Positions 17,742-25,346 of a stretch of 35,565 nucleotides of DNA are shown one piece after another. The notes under the pieces were generated by a model. It did not search any database. It was not told the DNA's origin and saw only the letters and a program-made list of their open reading frames with translations. The translations under genes and the position numbers were made by a program. Source of the stretch: Frankia sp. R82 (lineage in GTDB: Bacteria > Actinomycetota > Actinomycetes > Frankiales > Frankiaceae). Position 1 is the stretch's first letter; the number at the start of each line of letters is the position of its first letter. The stretch covers positions 1 through 35,565 of the forward strand of contig NZ_JAMQQG010000021.1 of NCBI RefSeq assembly GCF_023716925.1, given 5' to 3'.

Positions 17742-18273
17742 GCCGCCTCCCGTAGGGCTCCGGCCGTCCCATCACCCCCCGACCGGGGCAGATCTCCTGA
17801 TCCAGAGAATGCCGCGGCCAATGCGCCGTCCATGAACGTTTCCGGTTGTGGCCGGGGTGCCGGGATGCCGGGACGCCGGGGTGACTGCGGGCGCATCCTC
17901 CGGGGCCGGAGGCAGCCACCCGGCACCGGCGACCCGCACCCGGTGACCAGCGTGACGCACCGTGATCAGATTGGCTCGTCGGGTCGAGACAATCCCGGGC
18001 GTGTCGATCAACGTGGTGCTTCTATAGGGATAAGATCGAAATTTTGTCTGTTTCATCCCTACAGAAGGACCCATCCGCCCCGCCAGGCCCGCCGACGCCG
18101 CCAACAGCCCGTGACGGCGGCGAGATCGGCCGTCGAAACCAGCCCCGCGGGGCCATGAGGACACGGAGGGTACCCGGTCAACACCGGAGAGTGCCAACAG
18201 GCGGCAGTGGGCGCCAGCCAGCGACAGCCCGGCCAGCCAGCCACAGCCACAGCCACAGCCACAGCCCAGACAG
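17742..18273. other. Gene-free stretch between convergent SRPBCC and GNAT genes
   Basis: I find no supported gene in these 532 bp. They contain an AT-rich inverted repeat (18019-18067), a CAGCCA hexanucleotide run near 18239-18264 and GC-rich sequence of no evident coding character. Confidence 0.6.
18019..18067. repeat. AT-rich imperfect inverted repeat
   Basis: Arms CTTCTATAGGGAT (18019-18031) and ATCCCTACAGAAG (18055-18067) pair with one mismatch around a 23-nt AT-rich loop. It has no T-tract, so it is not a standard terminator. It may be a regulator site, a structured RNA or a relic mobile element end. Confidence 0.7.
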
Positions 18274-18981
18274 CTACCAGCGCGCTGCCCGTGAACATTC
18301 GCGGGCAGCGCACTCGCGGCCGGACGGCGGGGGCCGGCGGGCGGTGGGGCGGGTGCCGGCCAGGGACCAGGTGCCGGGGTCGCCCCAGATCGGATACAGC
18401 GTGGGGCCGCCGTCCGGCAGGATGATCTCTGCTCCCCGGCGGCGCAGCCCGAGGCGACGCCACACCTCGAGGGTGTGCAGGTTCGACGCCTCGGCATACA
18501 CCCCGGCGCCCTCGGCATTCGCGGTCAGGGCTAGGTGGTGGCCTATGGCGCCGGAGTGCCCCCGGAACTGGAACTCGGGCCGCACCGCGGCGAACATCAC
18601 GTGGTAGTGCGGCGGAAGGTCGCTCGGGTGGGCTGCCGCCAGCGCAGCCATGATCGCCACTGCCCGCTCGCCGCCCTCGCCGCAGGCAGCCAGGAGGGCC
18701 TCGGCGAACCGCAGCTCGTCGGTCTCGCCGAGCGCGGGCTCGCCGGGTGGCGACCACACACCGAGCGCCTCGTGGTTCGGTGTCGTGGCCACCGTACCGC
18801 CATGATCGAGGATCATCTGGACGGTCACCCGGAAGAACCCGGCCACGTGGACGGCCCGGTTCGCCATGTCCCGCGGGAAGTTCCACGTCAGCAACGGGTC
18901 GGTGTCGAAGGCGATGCAGAGCGTCTCGACCACGGCCTCGAGGTCGGTGGGTCCGGAACGCAGGTACTCCGTGGTCGTCAT
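18274..18981 (-). CDS. GNAT-family N-acetyltransferase coupled to the decarboxylase gene
   Basis: A 235-residue GNAT-fold protein that should transfer an acyl group from acyl-CoA to an amine. The N-terminal helices (AVVETLCIAFDTDPLLTWNF) are typical of actinobacterial GNATs; the CoA-binding turn is seen as FRGHSGAIGHHL, followed by the conserved ASNLHTLEVWRRLGL helix. ATG 18981 overlaps the stop of the upstream decarboxylase (ATGA), so translation is probably coupled. The last 30 or so residues are Arg/Pro-rich and look unstructured. With the decarboxylase it would form a pathway that makes an amine and then acylates it. That role is inferred from gene order; the acceptor is unknown. Confidence 0.85.
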   Translation of the reverse strand: MTTTEYLRSGPTDLEAVVETLCIAFDTDPLLTWNFPRDMANRAVHVAGFFRVTVQMILDHGGTVATTPNHEALGVWSPPGEPALGETDELRFAEALLAACGEGGERAVAIMAALAAAHPSDLPPHYHVMFAAVRPEFQFRGHSGAIGHHLALTANAEGAGVYAEASNLHTLEVWRRLGLRRRGAEIILPDGGPTLYPIWGDPGTWSLAGTRPTARRPPPSGRECAARECSRAARW

Positions 18982-20726
18982 GCACTGCCTTCCGGGATGA
19001 GGGTTTCCGGCACCGGGTTGTTCAGGACGCGGTCCGCCTCGTCCGACGCCGGCCGCGGCGGCACCGCCGGCACCACCGGCACCGCGGAGACCATCCGGAG
19101 CACGACCGTCGGTGGTGGCTCGCCGGCCGGCGCGGGAACGGTGATGGCACGAGCAGCGGGGAAGCCGGCGGCGAGACGTTGGTGGGCATCGACCAAGGCC
19201 GCCACGGCGGCGTCGACGTCGGCCTCGTCCGTCTGCCAGTTGCAGACCGACAGTCGCAGCATTGTGCGCCCCTGCCAACGGGTCGGGCTCGCCCAGCCGA
19301 CCCCACTGCGCTGGAAGGCAGCCACGACCGCCGCGGTGTGCGCATCGCCAACCGAGTTCGCCGAGTCCCCCATCTGCACCGAGGCCGCTGGGCCGGCTGG
19401 ACGGTCCGGGTGGCCGGCCATCGGGTCGACGCCGGGATGCGGCGGGGTGAAGCGGACCAGGACCTGGTTCAGGACGACCTCGCCGACCACGGTGGCGCCA
19501 TCGACCCCGGCGAGCCGGGTGGCCATCCGGGCGGCCAGGGCACAGCAGCGTTCGACGAGGTCGGTCACCCCGTCCGTGCCGAGGTGACGCAAGGTCGCCC
19601 ACAGCACGAGAGCCCTGGCCCGCCGGGACATCTCCAGGGTGTACTCGGCCGGATGCCGCTCGGCCGGCAGCGGATCGACCGGCCCCGCATCCGTCGGCCG
19701 ATCGGCGGCCGGGACGGTGGCGGAGGGTGGGGAGAGGGAGAGGTAGTCGGCCTGGGCGCGGACCGCGGCGCGGTGGGCGTCGGGGTGACGGCACAGCACG
19801 ACACCGCAGTCGTAGGGGACGTTAAGCCACTTGTGCGCGTCGGTGGCCCAGGAGTCCGCCGCGGCCAGGCCGGCGAGCCCGGGGACGGCGGCGCGCAGCC
19901 GCGGGCTGGCGGCAGCCCACATGCCGAACGCGGCGTCGACGTGCAGCCACCCGCCGTGGGCGTGGGTCAGCGCGCCGATCTCGGCAACCGCGTCGACCGC
20001 ACCGGTGTCCACCGTGCCGACCTGGGCGCAGACGACCAGCGGACCGGTGGTGGCCGCCAACACCTCGGCGAGCCGGTCGAGGCGCATCCGGCCCTGGGTG
20101 TCGGTGTCAACGGGATGGATCTGCCCGCCGAGACCGAGCACCCGCAGCGCCCGGGGCACGGTGACGTGACAACCGCGGCTGACCAGGATCCGCGGTGCCG
20201 GCGCGCCGATGAGCCCCTGGCGGTCGGGATCCCAGCCGGCGGCGGTGAGCACCTGGTGGCGGGCGGCGGCAAGGGCCACCAGGTTCGCCGTGGCACAGCC
20301 GGAGGTGAGACCGACCGACGTCGTCGCGGGCAGGCCGAACAGACGCACAAGCCAGCCGGCGACGATCTCCTCCACCACCGCCGCCGCCGGGCTGGACACG
20401 TGCAGCACCGGGGTCTGGTCCCACACCGACGTCAGTCATTCGGTCGCGACCGCCACCGGGAACGCGCCGCCGGTGACGAACCCGAAGTACCGCCCGGACG
20501 TCGAGCGGGCCAGGCCGGGTTCGGCCGCGGTGACGAAGCGTTCCAGCAGTTCGGCCGGGTCTACACCGACCGCGGGCAGGTCGCCGCCCAGCGCCGCACG
20601 CAGGTCGACGGCGCTCGCTTCGACAGCGGTCGAACCGTGCGCCGTGCTGGTGAGGTAACCGACGGCATGGTCGGTCACCCGCTGCAGCAGACGTGCCAGG
20701 TGCGCGGCATCATGGCCGCCGTCCAT
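18978..20726 (-). pseudogene. PLP-dependent amino-acid decarboxylase interrupted by one in-frame TGA
   Basis: The complete frame would encode 582 residues of the group II (aromatic-amino-acid/glutamate-type) decarboxylase family. The PLP lysine is in SWATDAHKWLNVPYDCG; HVDAAFGMW supplies the cofactor-binding aspartate, and SGCATANLVAL the phosphate-binding region. The N-terminal part (MDGGHDAAHLARLL to GRYFGFVTGG) begins at ATG 20726 with GGAGG just upstream. At 20438-20436 a TGA follows VATE, and the same frame resumes at once with LTSVWDQT. Relatives read WLTSxWDQ here, so TGG (Trp) has become TGA. Everything else appears intact, and the frame stays open for 485 codons after the stop. It may be a recent pseudogene, a readthrough case or a base error. 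Substrate specificity cannot be assigned. Confidence 0.85.
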
Positions 20727-20832
20727 TGCGCCTCCGTGTCCCCCCGGTACGGAAGCACGTTAGACGAGCGACAAAACCCTCATGAGCAGAATAACCAAGA
20801 TGATCCATCCGATCACATTGCCCGGTGGATCG

Positions 20833-22083
20833 TCAGGTCAGCTCCCGCCCGCACAGGTTGGGTTCCACGACGACGAAGCCGTTGCCGGCGGCGTTGGCCT
20901 GGACGAACGAGTAGCAGGCGCTGGTCTGACCGGCCGCGGAGCGCAGGCTGATCGGGCTGATCAGGCCGTCGGCGTCGTAGCTGTTCAGCGTGCGCAGCGC
21001 GATCTGGAAGCCGGACCGGGTCGGGCAGGGGCCGGCGAGTGCCAGCCCGCGCAGAAACATGTCCGTGCTGATGTAGGCGGCGACAGCCATGTCCTGTTCC
21101 GGCTCGGCGACCTGCGGCGCGTACCGGCGCATCGCGTCGACGTAGGCCTGGACGCCGCGGCCACCGAGTTCGAACGGCCGGTAGAACACCGGGATGCTGA
21201 TCCCGGCCATCCGCGGTCCGACCGTGCGCAGCAGCTGGTGATCGTAGCCGCTTGCGGAGAGCACGGCCTTCAGCGGGTAGCCACCGCCCCGCACCGCGTC
21301 GACGACGGTGACGAGGTCCCTGGGGGCGAGGACGCCGATGACCGTGTCCGCGCCGGTCTGCGCAATGCGCCGGCCCACGACCGCCGGATCGTCGACCCCG
21401 TCGGTATAGGTGATCGCGCCCAGCACCTGCACACCGGCGGCGGCGAGACTGCGCCCATAGGACGCGGCGCTGTTCGACACCGCCCGCGACAGCGCGGTCT
21501 GCAGGATCACCGCGCGGCGCCCGCCCTGCTCGTAGACGAACCGGCCCGGCGTGTCGACCGCAACGGCGTTGGCCCCGTACTGGCCGTAGGCCGTACCCGT
21601 GACCGGCACGCCCGCCTGGCTGAGGTAGGCGGTGCTCGCCGGGCCGGCTACCGACAGTCCGATCACGCCGAAGACGTGCTGCTGTTCGACCAGGTCATGC
21701 GCGGCAGCGACGTTCGTCTGTGGCGTGCCCTGATCGTCGCGCCACTGGTAGACGACCTTGCGCCCGTGGATGCCACCGGCCGCGTTGGCCGCACCCAGCC
21801 GCGCGTCGACCCCGGCCCGGACCGCCCCGAAGATCCCGGACGCCGGCCCGGTCTGGGGATAGATCACCCCGAGGTCGACCTGCCGGTCGCTCACCCCGGG
21901 AGACACGCACACCACTGCCGACGCCGAATCCGTGGACGAACATCCGCCCAGCAGCACCGAGGCCAGCAGCACGATCGCAGCGGTCGTCGCGAGCGGTGTG
22001 AACGGCACGGCAACGGCACGGCGGCGGCGCACCACCCGCCGAGCTGGCCGGCCAGGCCCGGAGAACACAGGTCGAGAAAACAC
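20833..22083 (-). CDS. Branched-chain amino-acid-type ABC substrate-binding lipoprotein (paralog 4)
   Basis: A LivJ-like lipoprotein of about 416 residues. After an arginine-rich N-region and hydrophobic stretch comes the lipobox LLGGC, then the fold start VDLGVIYPQTGP and NAAGGIHGRKVVYQWRDD. C-terminal landmarks GPCPTR, CYSF and NLCGRE correspond to those of the plus-strand paralogs, and a cysteine follows the lipobox (VVCVSPG), so the four-cysteine pattern is kept. Overall it is the most diverged of the four copies. GTG 22083 is chosen for an AGGGGGA ribosome binding site 3-4 nt upstream; the frame is open to ATG 22212 and beyond, which would give an overlong N-region. No permease or ATPase gene is adjacent. 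The ligand is unknown. Confidence 0.88.
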   Translation of the reverse strand: MFSRPVFSGPGRPARRVVRRRRAVAVPFTPLATTAAIVLLASVLLGGCSSTDSASAVVCVSPGVSDRQVDLGVIYPQTGPASGIFGAVRAGVDARLGAANAAGGIHGRKVVYQWRDDQGTPQTNVAAAHDLVEQQHVFGVIGLSVAGPASTAYLSQAGVPVTGTAYGQYGANAVAVDTPGRFVYEQGGRRAVILQTALSRAVSNSAASYGRSLAAAGVQVLGAITYTDGVDDPAVVGRRIAQTGADTVIGVLAPRDLVTVVDAVRGGGYPLKAVLSASGYDHQLLRTVGPRMAGISIPVFYRPFELGGRGVQAYVDAMRRYAPQVAEPEQDMAVAAYISTDMFLRGLALAGPCPTRSGFQIALRTLNSYDADGLISPISLRSAAGQTSACYSFVQANAAGNGFVVVEPNLCGRELT

Positions 22084-22592
22084 AGGTCCCCCTGCGCGGT
22101 CGATGACTGAACAGACCCCGCCGAGGACCGGTTTCGACGGGCCAGACTGGTGGAACCACACCAGGGCGAAACCCTCACCCCTGCGGGGGCAACGCACGTT
22201 ACCAAACCGCATTTCTCTTGATATCCCGCCGACCCCCGAGGGAACATCCGCCGCAATACCTCCACCGCATCGCCCGCACAATCACTACCCGGAAACACCA
22301 AGAAGTTCCACGAGTGTTCACTGAATCGCCATCGCCACGCCAGCCCGCAGACCCGCAGCATTCTTTCGGCGGTCATGAATCCACCCGCACAACAACAAAC
22401 CACACCGCCGATCGCCGCGGCGTGACAATGCTTACATACTCCGGCTCCGCATACTTCGGTACCGCTTTACCCGCTCCCACCCGGCCGCGGCAGTGCCGAC
22501 AGCGGCGACCCTGGCAGCAAGACGACGGCGACGGCGCACCACGGCACCGCGATAGCGTCATCGGACGGTCCCGAGCGGGCGGAGGAGCTGCG
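22084..22592. other. Divergent intergenic region between a binding lipoprotein and the NUDIX gene
   Basis: It contains the start signals of both genes. The part from about 22195 to 22470 is noticeably richer in A/T. A small AGTG-TT-CACT hairpin lies near 22313-22322. The plus-strand frame that precedes the NUDIX start looks non-coding. No separate gene is supported. Confidence 0.5.
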
Positions 22593-23048
22593 GTGCAGGT
22601 GCGCGACGAGCACAGAACCCCGGTGGACGTGCTGGTGCTGGTGCTACGCGAAAGTCACGTGCTGCTCACCCTGCGCGCCGGCGAGATCTACGGGGCCGGC
22701 TGGTGGGCACTGCCCAGTGGGCGGGTGGAACCCGCCGAGGACGTCGTGTCCACCGTGGTCCGCGAACTGGACGAGGAAATCGGCCTCACGGTCGACGCCA
22801 CGGACGTCGCCTTTGCCGGCGTCACCCACGCCCTGCCACCGGACCATGAGCCGAGGATCGGTTTCGGCTTCACCGTGCGACGTTTCACCGGTGAACCGAC
22901 CATCCGCGAGCCCGACCGTTGCGCCGAGCTGCGCTGGTATCCACTCGACGAGCTCCCCGCCCGTACCCTGCCCTACACCAGGGAGATCGTGCGCCTCCAC
23001 CAACAGGCCGAACCGTTCTCCCGCCTCGGCTGGCCGCCCCACCGGTGA
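22593..23048 (+). CDS. NUDIX hydrolase
   Basis: A 151-residue protein with a complete Nudix box at residues 43-65: Gly43, Glu49, then RELDEEIGL (57-65), matching GX5EX7REUXEEXGU. Such enzymes hydrolyse nucleoside diphosphates linked to another group, with Mg2+ bound by the box glutamates. GTG 22593 is chosen because GGAGG lies 7 nt upstream and the protein then begins right at the fold; the frame is open further but that part is low-complexity. It is preceded by an AT-rich region and faces a minus-strand GNAT gene. The substrate is not predictable here. Confidence 0.92.
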   Translation: MQVRDEHRTPVDVLVLVLRESHVLLTLRAGEIYGAGWWALPSGRVEPAEDVVSTVVRELDEEIGLTVDATDVAFAGVTHALPPDHEPRIGFGFTVRRFTGEPTIREPDRCAELRWYPLDELPARTLPYTREIVRLHQQAEPFSRLGWPPHR

Positions 23049-23105
23049 CCCCGCGAGACGCGACATCGGCGGGCTGACTTCCACCCGGAGCCCTCTCCCG
23101 GGTGA

Positions 23106-23663
23106 TCACCGCCCGATATGGCGACCGCCGGCCAGATCCGTACGCAGCAGATCCATGAGCAGCCCGTCACGCCGGACGCCGTCCGGCCCGAGTTCATACT
23201 CCCGCATGATTCCGACCGGCCGAAAACCCACCTTCGTATAGCTCCGGATGGCCGGAGCGTTGGCGGCCGCCGGGTCGATGGTGACCCGATGATGGCCGCG
23301 ATCCTCGAACAGGAACCGAGCCACCAAGGTGACCGCCCGAGTGCCTAGACCACGGCCCTGGAAAGCACTGCCGAGAAAGACGTCGATACTGGCCTGCCGA
23401 TACTGCGGGTCGTTGTCCTCGTCATACTGAATGCCGCCGGCCACCACGCCCGCGACGGTTACGACGAGCAGTACCGGGTCGGCATCGGTCACCGGATCCC
23501 GGTCGGCCAGCAGATCCCGGCGAAGATTTTCGACCGCCGGCGGCGTTCCCCACCAGGCGGTGACCGACGGCTCGGCCAGAATCGCCAGCAGCGCCTCCAC
23601 CTCATCCTCGCGGCCCGCCCGCACGCTTACCTCGCCGTCAACGAGCTCCGGCCGCAGCAACAC
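23106..23663 (-). CDS. GNAT acetyltransferase, aminoglycoside 6'-N-acetyltransferase-like
   Basis: A 185-residue GNAT protein. EPSVTAWWGTP near the start, IQYDEDNDPQYRQASIDVFL, the CoA-binding FQGRGLGTRAV and the C-terminal HRVTIDPAAANAPAIRSY, KVGFRPVGIMREYE segment are characteristic of the AAC(6')-type branch. Members acetylate aminoglycosides or unrelated amines; resistance cannot be claimed from sequence. GTG 23663 follows AGAGGGG with about 5 nt spacing, which decides the start. The longer open frame upstream (to 24227) has a repetitive VGAVRVGAV segment and no domain, so it is not used. Confidence 0.85.
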   Translation of the reverse strand: MLLRPELVDGEVSVRAGREDEVEALLAILAEPSVTAWWGTPPAVENLRRDLLADRDPVTDADPVLLVVTVAGVVAGGIQYDEDNDPQYRQASIDVFLGSAFQGRGLGTRAVTLVARFLFEDRGHHRVTIDPAAANAPAIRSYTKVGFRPVGIMREYELGPDGVRRDGLLMDLLRTDLAGGRHIGR

Positions 23664-23810
23664 CGTCACCCCTCTCAGCAACGACCTCGCCACCAGCAGC
23701 CACCCCACGGACTGTAAACCCCTGGCAGCCGGCAGAACAGCCGCTTCCCGCGCCGCAACAGGTTCACCCGTGTCCACCCCAAACGCACCGGCCCCACCCT
23801 CATCGCCCCC

Positions 23811-23870
23811 CACAGCCCCGACCCTCACAGCCCCGACCCTCACAGCCCCGACGTCCACAGCCCCGACCTC
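23811..23870. repeat. 15-bp tandem repeat, 4 copies, intergenic
   Basis: Two perfect copies of CACAGCCCCGACCCT are followed by two copies differing only in the last three bases. They lie about 150 bp upstream of the minus-strand GNAT gene. Confidence 0.9.
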
Positions 23871-24195
23871 TCGCGGCCAGGAGCTCCCACGGCCGGCCAC
23901 AGAGGGCCGGCCAACCCCCTCTGTCAAGGCAGTCGAAATCGGCTCTGGTGACAGCACGTAAAAGTGTCCGCGCCACCCGATAGGATGGAGTTTTCGGCTG
24001 TGAGAATGATGACCTGGCGACGACGGGGCCACACAGAGCATCGCGGTGACTATCCGCCACCCATTTTTTGCAGTCCGCCGATAATTCCCGCCACGGACAT
24101 CAGCCGCATGCCATAGCGCAACATAAACACCACAACAAGTTTGCACAGATAAGCGAAAGGCGACAGGCGACGCAGGACATGAGCTCCGGCAGGTC

Positions 24196-24237
24196 ACCCA
24201 GCGTGAATCAGTGCCAATAGATGACACTTAGCTGGGT
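24196..24237. promoter_or_regulatory. Possible structured element (nested inverted repeats)
   Basis: ACCCAGC (24196-24202) pairs perfectly with GCTGGGT (24231-24237), and inside them AGTG (24210-24213) pairs with CACT (24225-24228). The element sits in AT-rich intergenic DNA. It may be an operator or a folded transcript; there is no T-tract. Confidence 0.4.
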
Positions 24238-24337
24238 AAGTTTCACGGGAGAGAGTGTCGAACCTTTTCCGGTCACCGCCCGCATTGTCCAGTTACCCTC
24301 GGCGTACGCTCGGGTTCGGATACTCGATCAACCGGGC

Positions 24338-25042
24338 TCATCCGGTCACGCTGGTCGTGCCGTCCGGAGTGGGCTCACGCGGCGTCAGGAAATGCGGCGC
24401 GACCCCGTCCGCGGTGACCAGTCGCAGGTGGGAGGCCGGCCGGCCGGCACGTGACCGCCGCTCGTGGGTGGATCCAGCGAGGCCGCGACGGGTGGCACCC
24501 GGCCCCCAGGCGGGAACGGCGTGCAGGAGCCGGACCGGCGAGGTGGCTCCCAGCGCGGCAACCGCCTCGACCAGTCCGGCCAGCGCTTCCGCCGGTGTGG
24601 GCGCGCCCGACATTGCGGACACAGCCGTGCGGGGATGAAGCATGGATGCGGACAGCTGCAGACCGACGGTCAACGCACCTCGAGCGCCGATCAGGCTGGC
24701 CAGCGCGGCGAGCTGGGCGATCGGCGCAGGTGCGGAGCCGGAGCCAGAGCCGGCGTCAGCTCCGGCATCGGAGCCGAGGCCGGGCTCCGCCGCCACCAAC
24801 CAGACTGGCAGCTCGGCCAAGGTGTCCCGCCGATTGCGGATCAGGCGACGGAGATCACCGGACCAGCGTCCGGCGCGCACCACGCCAGCCGCGACCACCG
24901 CGTCGTAGCCGTCGAACTCGGCAACCCGCCGAGCCGGGCGCAGATCGGCCGCCACCCCGCGTCCGGCCAGGGCGGTGCCGATCGTGCGAGCCAGCTCGTC
25001 CGCTCCCCCGCACCGCATCCCGTACACCACCAGAGCTCGCAT
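24338..25042 (-). CDS. Flavodoxin-like domain protein
   Basis: A 234-residue protein. The N-terminal half has flavodoxin/HemG-like topology: a first strand ALVVYGMRCGGADELARTIG with the FMN-loop position, then EFDGYDAVVAAGVVRAGRW and LAELPVWLVAAEP. The loop is a poor match to the usual T/S-x-T-G-x-T phosphate loop, so FMN binding is uncertain. An SG/AG-rich linker and a less conserved C-terminal half follow. ATG 25042 has GGAGG 8 nt upstream. It lies 304 bp downstream of the CYTH-CHAD gene on the same strand, so it may or may not share its transcript. Confidence 0.65.
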   Translation of the reverse strand: MRALVVYGMRCGGADELARTIGTALAGRGVAADLRPARRVAEFDGYDAVVAAGVVRAGRWSGDLRRLIRNRRDTLAELPVWLVAAEPGLGSDAGADAGSGSGSAPAPIAQLAALASLIGARGALTVGLQLSASMLHPRTAVSAMSGAPTPAEALAGLVEAVAALGATSPVRLLHAVPAWGPGATRRGLAGSTHERRSRAGRPASHLRLVTADGVAPHFLTPREPTPDGTTSVTG

Positions 25043-25346
25043 GACCGCGTCCTCCACCCTTGCCTCGCCGCAACGCTCCGTCGACGTGGGCATGGACGAC
25101 GGCACAGGACCGTCGCATGTCCGTAACCCAGTGGACATCCGTGGCGCGGCCCACACCATGCGTCGAACGTCCGCAGGCACCGGGACATCCGGACTCGAAA
25201 CGGCAGGCTCCGTGGCCACCGCACGGTCCGGCCCAAACCGGCCGGTCGGAGGCCGGCTGGTCGGTCGGAGGCCGGCCCGGTCAGCGGGGCCGGACCGGCC
25301 GCGGGCGAGCCGGCCAGCGCGGCAGGTGGCAGGTGGCAGGTGGCAG
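25043..25346. other. Intergenic stretch between the flavodoxin-like and CYTH-CHAD genes
   Basis: No gene is supported. It holds a direct repeat CGGTCGGAGGCCGGC (25243-25257 and 25262-25276) with adjacent GGCCGG/CCGGCC complementarity that could form terminator-like hairpins, and a 7-bp tandem repeat GGCAGGT x3 (25321-25341) right after the CYTH-CHAD stop codon. Confidence 0.6.

Larger units (their letters stand above)
23664..24337. other. Gene-free stretch with repeats and an AT-rich core
   Basis: No gene is supported in these 674 bp. They hold a 15-bp x 4 tandem repeat (23811-23870), an AT-richer core from about 23945 to 24260 and a long-range inverted repeat (24196-24237). Promoters for the minus-strand GNAT gene should lie in the left part. 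Confidence 0.55.

Noticed and set aside
18747-20951. A 734-codon plus-strand open frame over the decarboxylase/GNAT pair
   Set aside because: Low-complexity translation. The minus strand has the PLP lysine region, GNAT motifs and ribosome binding sites. It does not rescue the TGA.
22218-22592. N-terminal extension of the NUDIX hydrolase
   Set aside because: The extension is low-complexity and AT-rich at its start; GGAGG before GTG 22593 places the start directly at the fold.
23811-23870. Possible CRISPR array
   Set aside because: The 15-bp units are directly adjacent with no spacers, and no cas genes are present.
23664-24227. Long N-terminal extension of the minus-strand AAC(6')-like GNAT
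   Set aside because: The extension is repeat-derived and has no domain; a strong ribosome binding site sits just before GTG 23663.
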